A stretch of 64,000 nucleotides of DNA from Symploca sp. SIO2C1 (lineage in GTDB: Bacteria > Cyanobacteriota > Cyanobacteriia > Cyanobacteriales > Coleofasciculaceae): positions 1 through 64,000 of the forward strand of contig JAAHGL010000027.1 in assembly GCA_010692635.1 (NCBI GenBank), given 5' to 3'. Below are positions 15,210 to 23,692 of this stretch, in pieces; the first letter of the stretch is position 1; the number at the start of each line of letters is the position of its first letter. A program made the position numbers and the translations under genes. The notes below the pieces were generated by a model. That model saw nothing but the letters and a program-made list of their open reading frames with translations, ran no database searches and was not told the origin of the DNA.

Positions 15210-16529
15210 CTAGTTGTGATTCTGTCTGGGAGTACGACCACGATTTTCAATGCGTCTACGCCGCTCCTCTCTAGCATCTTCAATTCCCTTCCTCATATCT
15301 CGACGTTCGGAATCCCCCCCAGCTTGTTGGAAAAGGTCATCTGCCAGGGATTCATCCTCGCGAGAGCGAGAGCCACGCATTTGGAGATAGGTATCCCAAG
15401 CACCATCAATAAAAGATGCATCCCGTCCATCAAGCTTGATTGATGTTAGCTTTCCTAAGCAGAAAGCCTTTGCTTTGGTAGAGCTGAGCCTGTAATCCGG
15501 TTGAAAATTGGGGTTGTCTTGCCTAAGATCTGGAACTGCCACACTCCACACATCTAGTCGTTGTTGAATCTGAGCCGCGATCGCATTTTCATCCATGCGA
15601 TTAGAGTCGGCTTTTTCCAGCTGGGATTTGGTTACTTCCAGCTCCCCTTCTAGGCGTGAGTAATCAGACCTAGATTTTTCTAATTCTCCCTCTACCTTCT
15701 CCAAGTCTGATTGGAGAGAGTCAGCACGAGATTGAAGCGCCCCGATCGCACTAATCAATCCTTCATCAGTAACTTCAAAAGCACGATCAGTGTTGTCTAA
15801 CCGTAAAACTATAGTTGCCACTTTCTTCTTATCTCCTGTATTTTCAATTTGCTCGTCTCTCCTATCTTCTGAGTCTTCCCTGCCTCCATCCTGACTTTGG
15901 CTCCCCAAGTCAAAGTACAATGGCTTTGCCAACAGCTCCGCTGCGTCTTCAGCGATCGCGAAACCTTCTCTTAATTCGGTTTGGTCAAATCGCAGTCCAA
16001 CGCCTTCCCCAGCCCTTCCACCCCCTGGTTCCAAGGGAGCCGCAACATGGTCATAGTCACCACGAAACTGCTCCCAAATTCCGTCCTCCCTTTGGGTTAA
16101 TTTTTTGAGTCCATATCCAGAGCTAGCTTCAGGGAGTTTTCCCGCTGCTAAAATCCGCTCAATCACAGCCACTCCCCGATAGTCATCAACGATGGCTTCC
16201 GCCAAAAGCTTGTCATCTTCTCTAGCAAATCGATTGAGCAGAGTGCCAACCCTTAGTCCCTCCCTATTCAAATTGAACTTCCCTTTTCTGGGGTGAACTA
16301 AAACCATTGGCAGACCCGCTATTGTACGAACTGAATCATCGTTAAACAGCCCTTCAGAGGTAACCACCTCCGTTCGTTCGATAAATTTGCCGTTCTCATC
16401 CAGACTGTAGTATTTGAGTGGTCTATCAACTTTCCCTAAAACTACGTGAGTCCAATACCGCCCATCCGACAGCTTTTCCCACGGTAGAGGGTCAAATTTA
16501 TCCAGTCTGAATAATTGCGGCTCAGCCAT
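15210..16529 (-). CDS. Prohead protease-scaffold (DUF2213-like)
   Basis: 439 residues. The N-terminal part (1-185) has the DUF2213 pattern: EVVTSEGLFNDDSVRTIAGLPMVLVHP, VGTLLNRFAREDDKLLAEAIVDD, and FRGDYDHVAAPLEPGGGRAG, where the conserved H of YDHVA is the likely catalytic histidine of the prohead protease fold. Residues about 245-310 form a strong coiled coil (ALQSRADSLQSDLEKVEGEL), typical of scaffold domains. The C-terminus is charged and Arg-rich. It would guide and then process capsid assembly. It is the first head gene after the 16.6 kb control region. Confidence 0.78.
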   Translation of the reverse strand: MAEPQLFRLDKFDPLPWEKLSDGRYWTHVVLGKVDRPLKYYSLDENGKFIERTEVVTSEGLFNDDSVRTIAGLPMVLVHPRKGKFNLNREGLRVGTLLNRFAREDDKLLAEAIVDDYRGVAVIERILAAGKLPEASSGYGLKKLTQREDGIWEQFRGDYDHVAAPLEPGGGRAGEGVGLRFDQTELREGFAIAEDAAELLAKPLYFDLGSQSQDGGREDSEDRRDEQIENTGDKKKVATIVLRLDNTDRAFEVTDEGLISAIGALQSRADSLQSDLEKVEGELEKSRSDYSRLEGELEVTKSQLEKADSNRMDENAIAAQIQQRLDVWSVAVPDLRQDNPNFQPDYRLSSTKAKAFCLGKLTSIKLDGRDASFIDGAWDTYLQMRGSRSREDESLADDLFQQAGGDSERRDMRKGIEDAREERRRRIENRGRTPRQNHN

Positions 16530-16605
16530 TTTTCCGACCTATGAGTGAGGAGTCAATTTCACTATGTTTACTACACTAGCAAGGACGTTTGATAAAATGT
16601 CCCTA

Positions 16606-16676
16606 GAATCGCAGAAACTGCGATTCTTCCGCATATTCGCGATTAATCGCAGCTAGCACGATTAATCGCAGCTAGC
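16606..16676. promoter_or_regulatory. Operator-like cluster between the head operon and an HTH gene
   Basis: Perfect inverted repeat GAATCGCAG-AAA-CTGCGATTC at 16606-16626, then palindrome GCGATTAATCGC at 16639-16650 and the 18-bp direct repeat CGATTAATCGCAGCTAGC at 16640-16657 and 16659-16676 (19-bp period). They lie just before the HTH gene at 16691 and upstream of the leftward head genes, so they are good candidates for operators bound by that HTH protein. A GC-rich hairpin role is also possible. Confidence 0.65.
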
Positions 16677-16690
16677 GCGATTTAAAAAAA

Positions 16691-16945
16691 ATGAAAAATA
16701 ACACTAATGTCCTACTTGAACAGGTTTTGACGCATATAGAGACGAATAATCCTTATAAGCGCCAAGCTCGGATTATCCGCATCCTCAGAGAAATGAAAGG
16801 ACTAGATCAAAAGGAACTCGGTTGCTTATTGGGAGTCGATCACAGCACAGTCAGCCGTTACGAACGTTTGGGGTGCAACGATTTTCAGGTACTTTGTCGA
16901 TTATCTGAAGTCTTTGATAGTTCACTTGATGTCTTTAAAGTCTAG
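16691..16945 (+). CDS. Cro/CI-type HTH regulator, 84 aa
   Basis: 84 residues with one helix-turn-helix: IIRILREMKGLDQKELGCLLGVDHSTVSRYERLGC, in which GLDQKELGCLLGVDHSTVSRYE is the classic HTH_3 pattern near residues 34-56. It lies on the plus strand, opposite to the phage late genes, and directly behind the operator-like repeats at 16606-16676, which fits an autoregulated phage repressor or Cro-like switch protein. Short C-terminus, so no separate dimerisation domain is visible. Confidence 0.85.
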   Translation: MKNNTNVLLEQVLTHIETNNPYKRQARIIRILREMKGLDQKELGCLLGVDHSTVSRYERLGCNDFQVLCRLSEVFDSSLDVFKV

Positions 16946-16953
16946 GCGAAAAT

Positions 16954-17100
<147 letters not shown>

Positions 17101-17128
17101 CACCCGCGAAGAAGCACCCCAAAAAGTA

Positions 17129-17176
17129 CGAAATAACGAAATAACGAAATAACGAAATAACGAAATAACGAAATCG
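17129..17176. repeat. 8-bp direct repeat array CGAAATAA, candidate centromere
   Basis: Five perfect copies of CGAAATAA (17129-17168) and one variant CGAAATCG (17169-17176), ending at the stop codon of the RHH partition gene. The matching array TTTCGTTC/TTTCGTCA/TTTCGTTC lies at 18057-18080 just upstream of parA and in opposite orientation. RHH partition proteins bind short direct repeats, so this may be the centromere. Confidence 0.75.
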
Positions 17177-17410
17177 CTAGCCATGATGTTCTGTCCAAAA
17201 TTTGAACATCCGTTGTAGTAGCTCAACTTGGGTACAACCATAAGTCGCAGCAGTGATTTTGAAATCTTTTTTAAACTCAGCAGGCACTTTGAAATTCAAA
17301 TTCGTAATTTCCCCTGGATCAGGTTTACCTAGGTTTTCCTTTGTTTCCTTGATGCTTGGTGGTTCGCCCTTGCTAGGCTTTTTTGGTGGTGGTGGTGGTA
17401 TGGTAGCCAT
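17177..17410 (-). CDS. Ribbon-helix-helix partition protein (ParG/CopG-like)
   Basis: 77 residues: a flexible proline- and lysine-rich N-tail (TIPPPPPKKPSKGEPPSIKE) followed by a ribbon-helix-helix domain, LNFKVPAEFKKDFKITAATYGCTQVELLQRMFKFW (residues about 38-73). This is the architecture of ParG and Omega, the DNA-binding partners of ParA that also repress the par operon. It starts 2 bp after the parA stop, so it is in the same operon. The 8-bp repeat arrays on both sides of the pair are the likely binding sites. A toxin-antitoxin-like RHH role is less likely. Confidence 0.82.
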   Translation of the reverse strand: MATIPPPPPKKPSKGEPPSIKETKENLGKPDPGEITNLNFKVPAEFKKDFKITAATYGCTQVELLQRMFKFWTEHHG

Positions 17411-17412
17411 GT

Positions 17413-18051
17413 TTACGCTTCTTGTTTGCTCAACTTGTCGATGATGTTTTGTGCTACTTCCTCTGCCCGTTGCCTCAATGTAGGGAAGCTGACTTCTGAA
17501 ATGGCATGACCCTTATCGCTTGCCCGTCGATAGGCTGTCCTCTCTGGGATTGAGCCTGCTATTGTGCTGTAGCCTGCTTTATGAATGTAACTACGAGCTT
17601 CTTCTATTTCGTTTTCCCTATCTCCCACCCGGCAAAGGGTAAAGCTAATTTTGTCTTCTGGAATTGTTGCTACCAGCTCGTGTGCCAACAATATGGATGG
17701 CTTTAGGTCATCAAGCGATAAACCAGTAGGGAGAATAAGTAAGTGAGTAGCACGGGCAATCTCCAGCGTTCCTTGCATGGAATGTGGTGCACCATCTAGA
17801 ACCATCAGATCATAAACATCTGCGTGTTTAAGCGCTTGGCTAACAGTACGGAAGGGTTCTACAGCAATTTCAGGCTGTAAACTGTTTTGATCCCGTCGCT
17901 TCTTCCAGTCGGTGCTGGTTGTTTGCGAAATATCTAAGTCAGCAATCTTGACATCCCATCTCGCAGCCGCATACTCACGGGCAATAAGACGGGCAATAGT
18001 GCTTTTACCAACCCCTCCTTTTTGAGAGACCACCCCCACTAATATGGTCAT
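17413..18051 (-). CDS. parA: ParA-family partition ATPase
   Basis: 212 residues. The deviant Walker A KGGVGKST (residues 11-18), an ADLDISQTTS Walker A' region, and LMVLDGAPH (near residues 82-90) identify a short ParA/MinD-family ATPase of the type found on plasmids. It segregates DNA by dynamic binding to the nucleoid with its DNA-binding partner, here the RHH protein. It has no N-terminal HTH, as in ParF-type proteins. Repeats upstream (18057-18080) probably regulate it. It is embedded between head genes of the phage, so it argues for a phage-plasmid or a plasmid-like prophage. Confidence 0.92.
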   Translation of the reverse strand: MTILVGVVSQKGGVGKSTIARLIAREYAAARWDVKIADLDISQTTSTDWKKRRDQNSLQPEIAVEPFRTVSQALKHADVYDLMVLDGAPHSMQGTLEIARATHLLILPTGLSLDDLKPSILLAHELVATIPEDKISFTLCRVGDRENEIEEARSYIHKAGYSTIAGSIPERTAYRRASDKGHAISEVSFPTLRQRAEEVAQNIIDKLSKQEA

Positions 18052-18056
18052 CTGGC

Positions 18057-18080
18057 TTTCGTTCTTTCGTCATTTCGTTC
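18057..18080. promoter_or_regulatory. Three 8-bp direct repeats upstream of parA
   Basis: TTTCGTTC TTTCGTCA TTTCGTTC, three exact 8-bp-spaced copies of TTTCGTNN, 5 bp before the parA start. The reverse complement has the CGAAAWRA form of the array at 17129-17176. Likely operator and possible centromere half for the RHH protein. Confidence 0.75.
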
Positions 18081-18123
18081 TATAGCGATTTCTTTATATC
18101 GTCTTTTCGCCCAAACGTCAAGG

Positions 18124-18786
18124 TCAACGATACTCTAAACTGCACTTACACTGTGAGCGGCATTCGCACTGCTGGGTTGGAAGAACCACCTGCTCAATCG
18201 ATACCCACCCCAGCATTGTGAACCTCAAGCACTGTTCACAATGCTGATGAGTCTTCCCCAACACCCGACGCGCCTCCGTGTTATCCTGCGATCGCGCCAC
18301 ATCAGTCTTTACGCCCCAAAAGCTAACCTTGGCAGCATCCCCATACATTCGGAGACGATTAGCCAACCGTGCTTCTGAGATACCACCAGCAATGTCAGCT
18401 GCCAGATGCTTTAGACCAAACCTATCCCCGGTCAGTGGGTCAATGCCTGTGTGGTACTGCCGCTTCAACTGTCTCGCCACAATCAAGAACCGAGCAGGAG
18501 TCATTACCTCCACTCCTCCCGCTCCCAGAATTGCTTCAGCTAGATGAATCTGCTTGAGAAATTCTGCTGCTTGTTCTTGGAACTGTTCAAGGGTGAGAGA
18601 GCCACTGTGGTAGCGACGAGCTAATCGAATTAGGTCGAGTTGGTTGCGATCACGATACTTTTGTGTCAGTGCCAGGATAGCTTGCTTGGGTGCAAAACGA
18701 TTAGTCCCCTTGTATTTGTAGCGATTAGTTTTGCGATCGTAATAGTAGTCGGGATGGTCGAGCCTAGGTAAAGTTAAAGCTTGCAT
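18124..18786 (-). CDS. Minor head protein candidate
   Basis: 220 residues from the ATG at 18786, where the start overlaps the portal stop as TAATG; the longer frame from 18813 is less likely. The protein begins MQALTLPRLDHPDYYYDRKTNRYKYKG and ends in a Cys-rich tail with HQHCEQCLRFTMLGWV and ECRSQCKCSLEYR, like the C-terminal block of Mu gpF/SPP1 gp7-type head morphogenesis proteins (QC.C...C.C.FEYR). The position after portal fits a minor head protein. Assignment is from that motif and context. Confidence 0.65.
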   Translation of the reverse strand: MQALTLPRLDHPDYYYDRKTNRYKYKGTNRFAPKQAILALTQKYRDRNQLDLIRLARRYHSGSLTLEQFQEQAAEFLKQIHLAEAILGAGGVEVMTPARFLIVARQLKRQYHTGIDPLTGDRFGLKHLAADIAGGISEARLANRLRMYGDAAKVSFWGVKTDVARSQDNTEARRVLGKTHQHCEQCLRFTMLGWVSIEQVVLPTQQCECRSQCKCSLEYR

Positions 18787-20909
18787 TATTCTGGCTGAAT
18801 CAGTTCTATCCACGCTGCCTTGCGATTGCGATACCGGGTTGGTTCTCCTAGTCCCCGTTCGGCTGCGATCGCCTTCAATTCCACCAGCGTCTTACCTTGC
18901 AGCTCAGCAGGAGAAACTTCAGTTTCCAGAACCCCCTCTGCCACACTCACAAAATCAGCAGCAGAAATTTGACTGAGCCTCTCCCATTCATCATCGCTCA
19001 GTATGCCATCAGCAGCATCGATGCGATAACCTCTCAATTCATCCAGACTCATCTCACGAATGCCTCCAAAGAACTCAGGTGGCATAGCCTCGATAAAAAT
19101 CTGGATGGCTTCATCCTGTGATGCGACACCAATCACCATTTTCTCTTCATCAAATTCACCATTAATCTGTTGTGAGATCGCATAAATTAATGGTGATTTA
19201 AGTTTGGTTCCAACGTACACGTCTAATGCCATACCATCAGTACCCTTGGTCTTTTGAAAATGACCGTATGCTGCTGGTAGGAGCCTGCCATGTCTGTATT
19301 GGAAAGGTAAATACTGAAGTCCAACTTTAAATCCCTGCCAATCAATCACCCGCTGTACTGGAGTGGCATCGTCAAGTCGCATTTCATCACCACGCCACTG
19401 CCCCTTCCCATTACGAGTGCTGCCATCATCAGTGGTATCAACCTCTTCATCTAAATCCTCATCAGATGAAGAGGCTATTGTGTCACGAGTATCTCTGGGT
19501 TCGAGAACCAGGTTGTAATCGAATTCTGCTGTTTCATACTGGCGACGGGCTTCTTCAGCAGTGTAAATACCCAATGGGATATTTTTGCTATCGCGCTCAG
19601 CTACTTTCTTCTGTAACTCAACCTGTTCCATCGGTGAGAGCTTCAGAGCCAGTGGCAGCTCAACTTCCCAGCCTTTCGGAAGATACCCACCAGTAGGGGA
19701 GTTTCTTGCCAGCATCGCGTACTTGCAAAGTCGTTCCAATGGCTCTCTGAGATTTTCGTCAGCCCAGTCATTGACTTGTGATGCCCATTCAAACTTCAGT
19801 ATAGTTGCAGCTTGAACACCTGTAGAAATACCAGTTGAACCAATCAGGTTGTAGAGTTTGAACTTGGGAATACCAGTAGATGCAGCCCACACATCCTCTA
19901 ACCTGTCCATAATCTTATCAGCCCCCTGGTAGCGGCGCTGGATGCTTCCCGGTTCCTCATTCTCTAAGTCATACATCAATCCGCGGACTACGGAGCGTCC
20001 ACGATCCAGCATTAAACCACGTCGGTACAGGTGTTCAATAGCCACCCGCTGTTTAGTTATTTGGTCAGCATTATCATCTAACCCCAGCGCTTCCAGTTCC
20101 TTAGGTGATGTGATGTCTCCCTTAATTATTCGACTCAATCCCTTTATACCGATGGTGAACTGGTCATAATCTTGCAACATTGCCGAGCTGGCGGCTAATC
20201 CCTGCTCCCATGACACCCAAGCGTTGAACATCGCCTGAATGATACTATCGTTGTAGCCACCGTTTTCTGTGATGGCATCATTGTCCAATATTTGATCGCC
20301 ACTGAAGCGAAGGACGCGATCGCGATGCCATCGACTTCCCCAAGTATCTTTTGAGCCATCATTTCCAATCAGGTTGAGGCGATAATGTTCTGGATCAGTT
20401 GTATCTCCACGCCAGCGTCCATAATAATCGGGGTATAGTTCATCACGCCTCGCCACTTTCAATGAGCGGATTGAGCGGATTCTTTCTTCATCCACTGGTT
20501 CATCTGGCGCTCTCCCATCAACGATATTTAGCAAAATAAATGCATCGCCATATTGCCTCCCTAGCGCAGCGGCTCTCCTAAAGGCTTTGCGGTAGTTTCC
20601 TCTCACTCCTCGTAAATACTGCTGGACGGACTGCGGGTCTACCCCTACATCTTCTCCGAATTTCAGTTTGTACCAGGCTTTGACAGCATCATTTGGAAAC
20701 AGGTGAATGGCACGTCGTATGAGGCGAGACTTTCTTGGCAAATTGGTTAACTCTTCGTAAGTCAGTTCCCTCACATCTATATTGATATGGGCATATTGAG
20801 ACTTATCCCGCGCTGTACCTACCCCAGTCATGTTATTCGACAGAGCTGCGAATATTATCCCTAGTGCCTCAGAGTCGTTCCGGTAGGTTCCGCCGAAAAA
20901 TTCCACCAT
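18786..20909 (-). CDS. Phage portal protein with C-terminal inorganic pyrophosphatase-like domain
   Basis: 707 residues. The first 480 resemble portal proteins of the DUF1073 group: RLIRRAIHLFPNDAVKAWYKL, then GRQYGDAFILLNIVDGR, ASTGIPKFKLYNLIGSTGIS and TGVQAATILKFEWASQVNDW. They form the dodecameric DNA gate. Residues 521-628 (GRLLPAAYGHFQKTKGTDGM... and FDEEKMVIGVASQDEA) match the InPase domain found in phage polyvalent proteins, with the GTDGxxLDVYVG core and FDEEK. A short HeH/SAP- or Rho-N-like end (LVELKAIAAERGLGEP, 670-705) follows. The ATG is at 20909. The fusion of portal and InPase is unusual (see findings). Confidence 0.85.
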   Translation of the reverse strand: MVEFFGGTYRNDSEALGIIFAALSNNMTGVGTARDKSQYAHINIDVRELTYEELTNLPRKSRLIRRAIHLFPNDAVKAWYKLKFGEDVGVDPQSVQQYLRGVRGNYRKAFRRAAALGRQYGDAFILLNIVDGRAPDEPVDEERIRSIRSLKVARRDELYPDYYGRWRGDTTDPEHYRLNLIGNDGSKDTWGSRWHRDRVLRFSGDQILDNDAITENGGYNDSIIQAMFNAWVSWEQGLAASSAMLQDYDQFTIGIKGLSRIIKGDITSPKELEALGLDDNADQITKQRVAIEHLYRRGLMLDRGRSVVRGLMYDLENEEPGSIQRRYQGADKIMDRLEDVWAASTGIPKFKLYNLIGSTGISTGVQAATILKFEWASQVNDWADENLREPLERLCKYAMLARNSPTGGYLPKGWEVELPLALKLSPMEQVELQKKVAERDSKNIPLGIYTAEEARRQYETAEFDYNLVLEPRDTRDTIASSSDEDLDEEVDTTDDGSTRNGKGQWRGDEMRLDDATPVQRVIDWQGFKVGLQYLPFQYRHGRLLPAAYGHFQKTKGTDGMALDVYVGTKLKSPLIYAISQQINGEFDEEKMVIGVASQDEAIQIFIEAMPPEFFGGIREMSLDELRGYRIDAADGILSDDEWERLSQISAADFVSVAEGVLETEVSPAELQGKTLVELKAIAAERGLGEPTRYRNRKAAWIELIQPE

Positions 20910-20910
20910 C

Positions 20911-21315
20911 TCAAATTACCATCGCACTAATGCCTAAGAAAGCACCTTGCTCGGTTTCTCCTTTATCGCAACCGCAGATTAGTTCATCTTTAATCGTCTT
21001 TGGGTTCCAGCACTCATCAAACTTCAATCCACAGTCCATCGCCTGTTGTTGTCTGAGCAACCATTCAATACTTTTTAGGGGGTCTACAAACTTTGCTCCA
21101 TCCCCTTCTATCAATCCTTGCCTAGGAAGCGCTTCCTGGTGTGTTCCTAACCAGAATGCTGCCACGATAAATGGTCGGTACACCGTTGTCCCATCCTCCC
21201 TCGTTCCCTTTGCCGCTTCTAGGAATGTCGTGAGCAGTGGGTAATTACTGGCGTCGGAAATCTTGGCTAAGTCTTTTGCGATCGCAAGACCTTCTTCTAC
21301 TGTTTCAAGCGCCAT
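20911..21315 (-). CDS. Hypothetical protein between portal and terminase
   Basis: 134 residues from the ATG at 21315 (MALETVEEGLAIAKDLAKI). A GTG or ATG further up (21339) adds only 8 residues with an odd composition, so 21315 is preferred. Sequence includes ASNYPLLTTFLEAAKGTREDG and RPFIVAAFWLGTH, then IEWLLRQQQAMDCGL. It starts after the TerL stop and ends at the portal start. Position suggests an adaptor or connector, but no family is recognised. Confidence 0.5.
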   Translation of the reverse strand: MALETVEEGLAIAKDLAKISDASNYPLLTTFLEAAKGTREDGTTVYRPFIVAAFWLGTHQEALPRQGLIEGDGAKFVDPLKSIEWLLRQQQAMDCGLKFDECWNPKTIKDELICGCDKGETEQGAFLGISAMVI

Positions 21316-21355
21316 AGTACTGTGCCTATATTGCCACACCCTTATAGTACTACGG

Positions 21356-22975
21356 TTAAGTGAAAATCATCGGATTAATTCTATCATTAGGATCGCGATG
21401 ATCGTTGAACCCGTAACAGACAGCATCCCCAAGATTAGGGGAACGACCAAGGCGCTTACGGGTCAAATCTTTCTTCTCAATCTTGATTTTTCCGGTACTC
21501 AATTCCTCATACCAGATATTAGCTAAGTCCTCAATTACCTCGTCTTCATATTTGCCTAGTGGTGCTACAGCCACCTCACCCTGCTCAAATGCCTCTCGCA
21601 TCTTCCAGAAGTCTTCAGCCTTGACGTTAGCAAATTGTACCGGGTCAGCAGCAGCTGTGCCCCAATTGACTCCATCAGCCTCAATGTACTCCTCAATCAG
21701 CATCGCTAAAGTTCCAGCACCCACACCAATCTGATCGACACTGACCCGACCAGGATATTTTTTAACAGTATTTATTGCTAACCCAGCAGCTCTAGCAGTG
21801 TCCTTGCGATCGCCAAGTGTTATCTGCTCTCTAACTATGTATAGTACCGAACCACGCCAACCAGCTAACCCATGAGAGTCACCACCATCACCCACATCCA
21901 GACCCCATCGCCACTCCTGTCGGTCAGCCGAATTGTCCCAATACTCTGGGTCAGCATCATATCTGGCACGAGCTGCGATAAACCACGAACGTGGGATAAT
22001 TGAGGCTGAGTTATCCTCTGGGAAGACACCCTCAACACGGGACACCCAGTAAGCAGATGCTTCACCACGATGGCGCTGCTTTTCAATCCAAGATATTGAA
22101 ACAGCACCCTTCACGCGATCTGCTTGCAGCAGCGCTTCGCTATCGCGAGGTAAGAACTTGAACCATTCTTTCTGGGGCAGAATTGGCTCCTCTTTATCTT
22201 CTGTACGAATCAGCGCTGCTATTTCTGGCTTGAGGCGATGGATGCCGTTAATATCTTTTTCGTATGCCCAACTCACATTAGGGTGACTCCACACAGGAAT
22301 ACGAATATTCGAGGCACGACAGGCTCTAAAAAATGGTGTAGAAGCAGCGGTAGGATTACCAATTCTGAGTAAGCGGTTGTCAGCCCCGGTTACACAGGCT
22401 GATGCCCCGTCGTCAATCTCCTGGCTTATACCATTGGCTTCATCCTCGATAACGAGTAGTCGCTCAGCGTGAATCCCTTGAAAGGTATCACTTGAGTAAT
22501 CATAAGAGCTGAACCCATAGGCATAGGCAGATGGGGACTTCTCAACAAAAAGCTTACCCCGGCGTCCACCGAGTTTCTTCTTATTCAAGTCGTAGAGAGT
22601 GCGGACTTCCTTCCAGAGCAGCTCCTTCACTTGGCGTCCTGTGGGAGCAGTGGACACACACATTCCCTCGACTGAAAACACCCACCACAAAACCAGAATA
22701 CCTGAGAGGAAAGTTTTACCTACACCATGAGCTGCTTGCACATTGGTCACACTGCGATCGCGTACCGACAACATTATCTGTTCCTGTTCATCAGTCAGGA
22801 ACTCAACACCCAAATACTTAGCGAAGCCGATGGGGTCATTGCGGAACGAGAGTGCTTTGTTGTCAGCCTTGTAGCGACGGGTTGACTTAACCTCTGTACT
22901 TGCCCTTTCTCCACCTATCATTCGGGCAACGTTTTGCATAGACCGTTGTGATCTAATTTTCCTTTTTCCCCTCAT
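21356..22975 (-). CDS. Terminase large subunit (TerL)
   Basis: 539 residues. ATPase: Walker A QAAHGVGKT (residues 80-88), Walker B-like RLLVIEDEA with the catalytic Glu, then a coupling motif. RNase H-fold nuclease: WRWGLDVGDGGDSHGLAG (first Asp), VSVDQIGVGAGTLAM (second Asp), and the C-terminal RKRLGRSPNLGDAVCYGF with its RSPNxxDA signature. It packages DNA and cuts concatemers. It sits between the small terminase and the portal-side genes. Complete and free of internal stops, so it is probably functional. Confidence 0.95.
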   Translation of the reverse strand: MRGKRKIRSQRSMQNVARMIGGERASTEVKSTRRYKADNKALSFRNDPIGFAKYLGVEFLTDEQEQIMLSVRDRSVTNVQAAHGVGKTFLSGILVLWWVFSVEGMCVSTAPTGRQVKELLWKEVRTLYDLNKKKLGGRRGKLFVEKSPSAYAYGFSSYDYSSDTFQGIHAERLLVIEDEANGISQEIDDGASACVTGADNRLLRIGNPTAASTPFFRACRASNIRIPVWSHPNVSWAYEKDINGIHRLKPEIAALIRTEDKEEPILPQKEWFKFLPRDSEALLQADRVKGAVSISWIEKQRHRGEASAYWVSRVEGVFPEDNSASIIPRSWFIAARARYDADPEYWDNSADRQEWRWGLDVGDGGDSHGLAGWRGSVLYIVREQITLGDRKDTARAAGLAINTVKKYPGRVSVDQIGVGAGTLAMLIEEYIEADGVNWGTAAADPVQFANVKAEDFWKMREAFEQGEVAVAPLGKYEDEVIEDLANIWYEELSTGKIKIEKKDLTRKRLGRSPNLGDAVCYGFNDHRDPNDRINPMIFT

Positions 22976-22980
22976 AACAT

Positions 22981-23580
22981 TCAGTCAGGAATTCTTCCCG
23001 TAAATGCTTTACTTAGTTCAAGAGAAAGGGACTCACTGTTGTGATCCACAATATCCAGTATCTGTGGCACGATATCTTCTGGGATGATGCCATCAAGCAT
23101 AAGATCCTTGAGAGAATTTGCCGTGTCCCCCCTGTGAGTTTCCAACATATCAGTTAACCGAGCAATACCATCAATCAAATACTTGACTTCCCTGGGACGC
23201 ATCGGTTTACTGCTTTGGGCTTCAAGCAGCAGCAGCTGGATCTGCTGTAACAGAGCTTCGGCTATTTTGAGGATTGCGCTATCCAGCTTGGAATAAGTGG
23301 ACATCAGTGTCGCTATCTTCTCGCGATCGCGACACCTATTTAGCTCAAACAGAAATTCAGCGTGCCTCTCTTTCCAGTTGTAGCGATAAGCTCTTTGATA
23401 TATCAGCTCACGAGGGACACCATACTTATTTTCGATAACTTTATAGTCAATAGGAGATTCACTTCGGAGAACCTCTGCTTCTATTCTTACCCAGTTATAC
23501 TTTGGTTGTGGCATCACTCCAGGCGGCGATTTGTTTGATAACGTTTTGACAACATTTTGATAATCCTTTTCTCGTTCCAT
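22981..23580 (-). CDS. Small terminase subunit candidate
   Basis: 199 residues, directly before TerL with 5 bp spacing. An N-terminal HTH-like region has YKVIENKYGVPRELIYQRAYRYNWKERH, followed by the long helical stretch SAILKIAEALLQQIQLLLLEAQ, as in TerS oligomers. C-terminus ends with helical EDIVPQILDIVDH. It would recognise the packaging start. The name rests on position and on this HTH/coiled-coil layout. Confidence 0.7.
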   Translation of the reverse strand: MEREKDYQNVVKTLSNKSPPGVMPQPKYNWVRIEAEVLRSESPIDYKVIENKYGVPRELIYQRAYRYNWKERHAEFLFELNRCRDREKIATLMSTYSKLDSAILKIAEALLQQIQLLLLEAQSSKPMRPREVKYLIDGIARLTDMLETHRGDTANSLKDLMLDGIIPEDIVPQILDIVDHNSESLSLELSKAFTGRIPD

Positions 23581-23692
23581 TCTGCCTTAAATGAGAAGTA
23601 GAAGGTTATTCATGAGAGTTTTGGAGTTTATCAAAGTCTTATCAAATTTTTCATTTGCTTGAGCAAAAAACCAATCTTATTTGATAGCAGTT

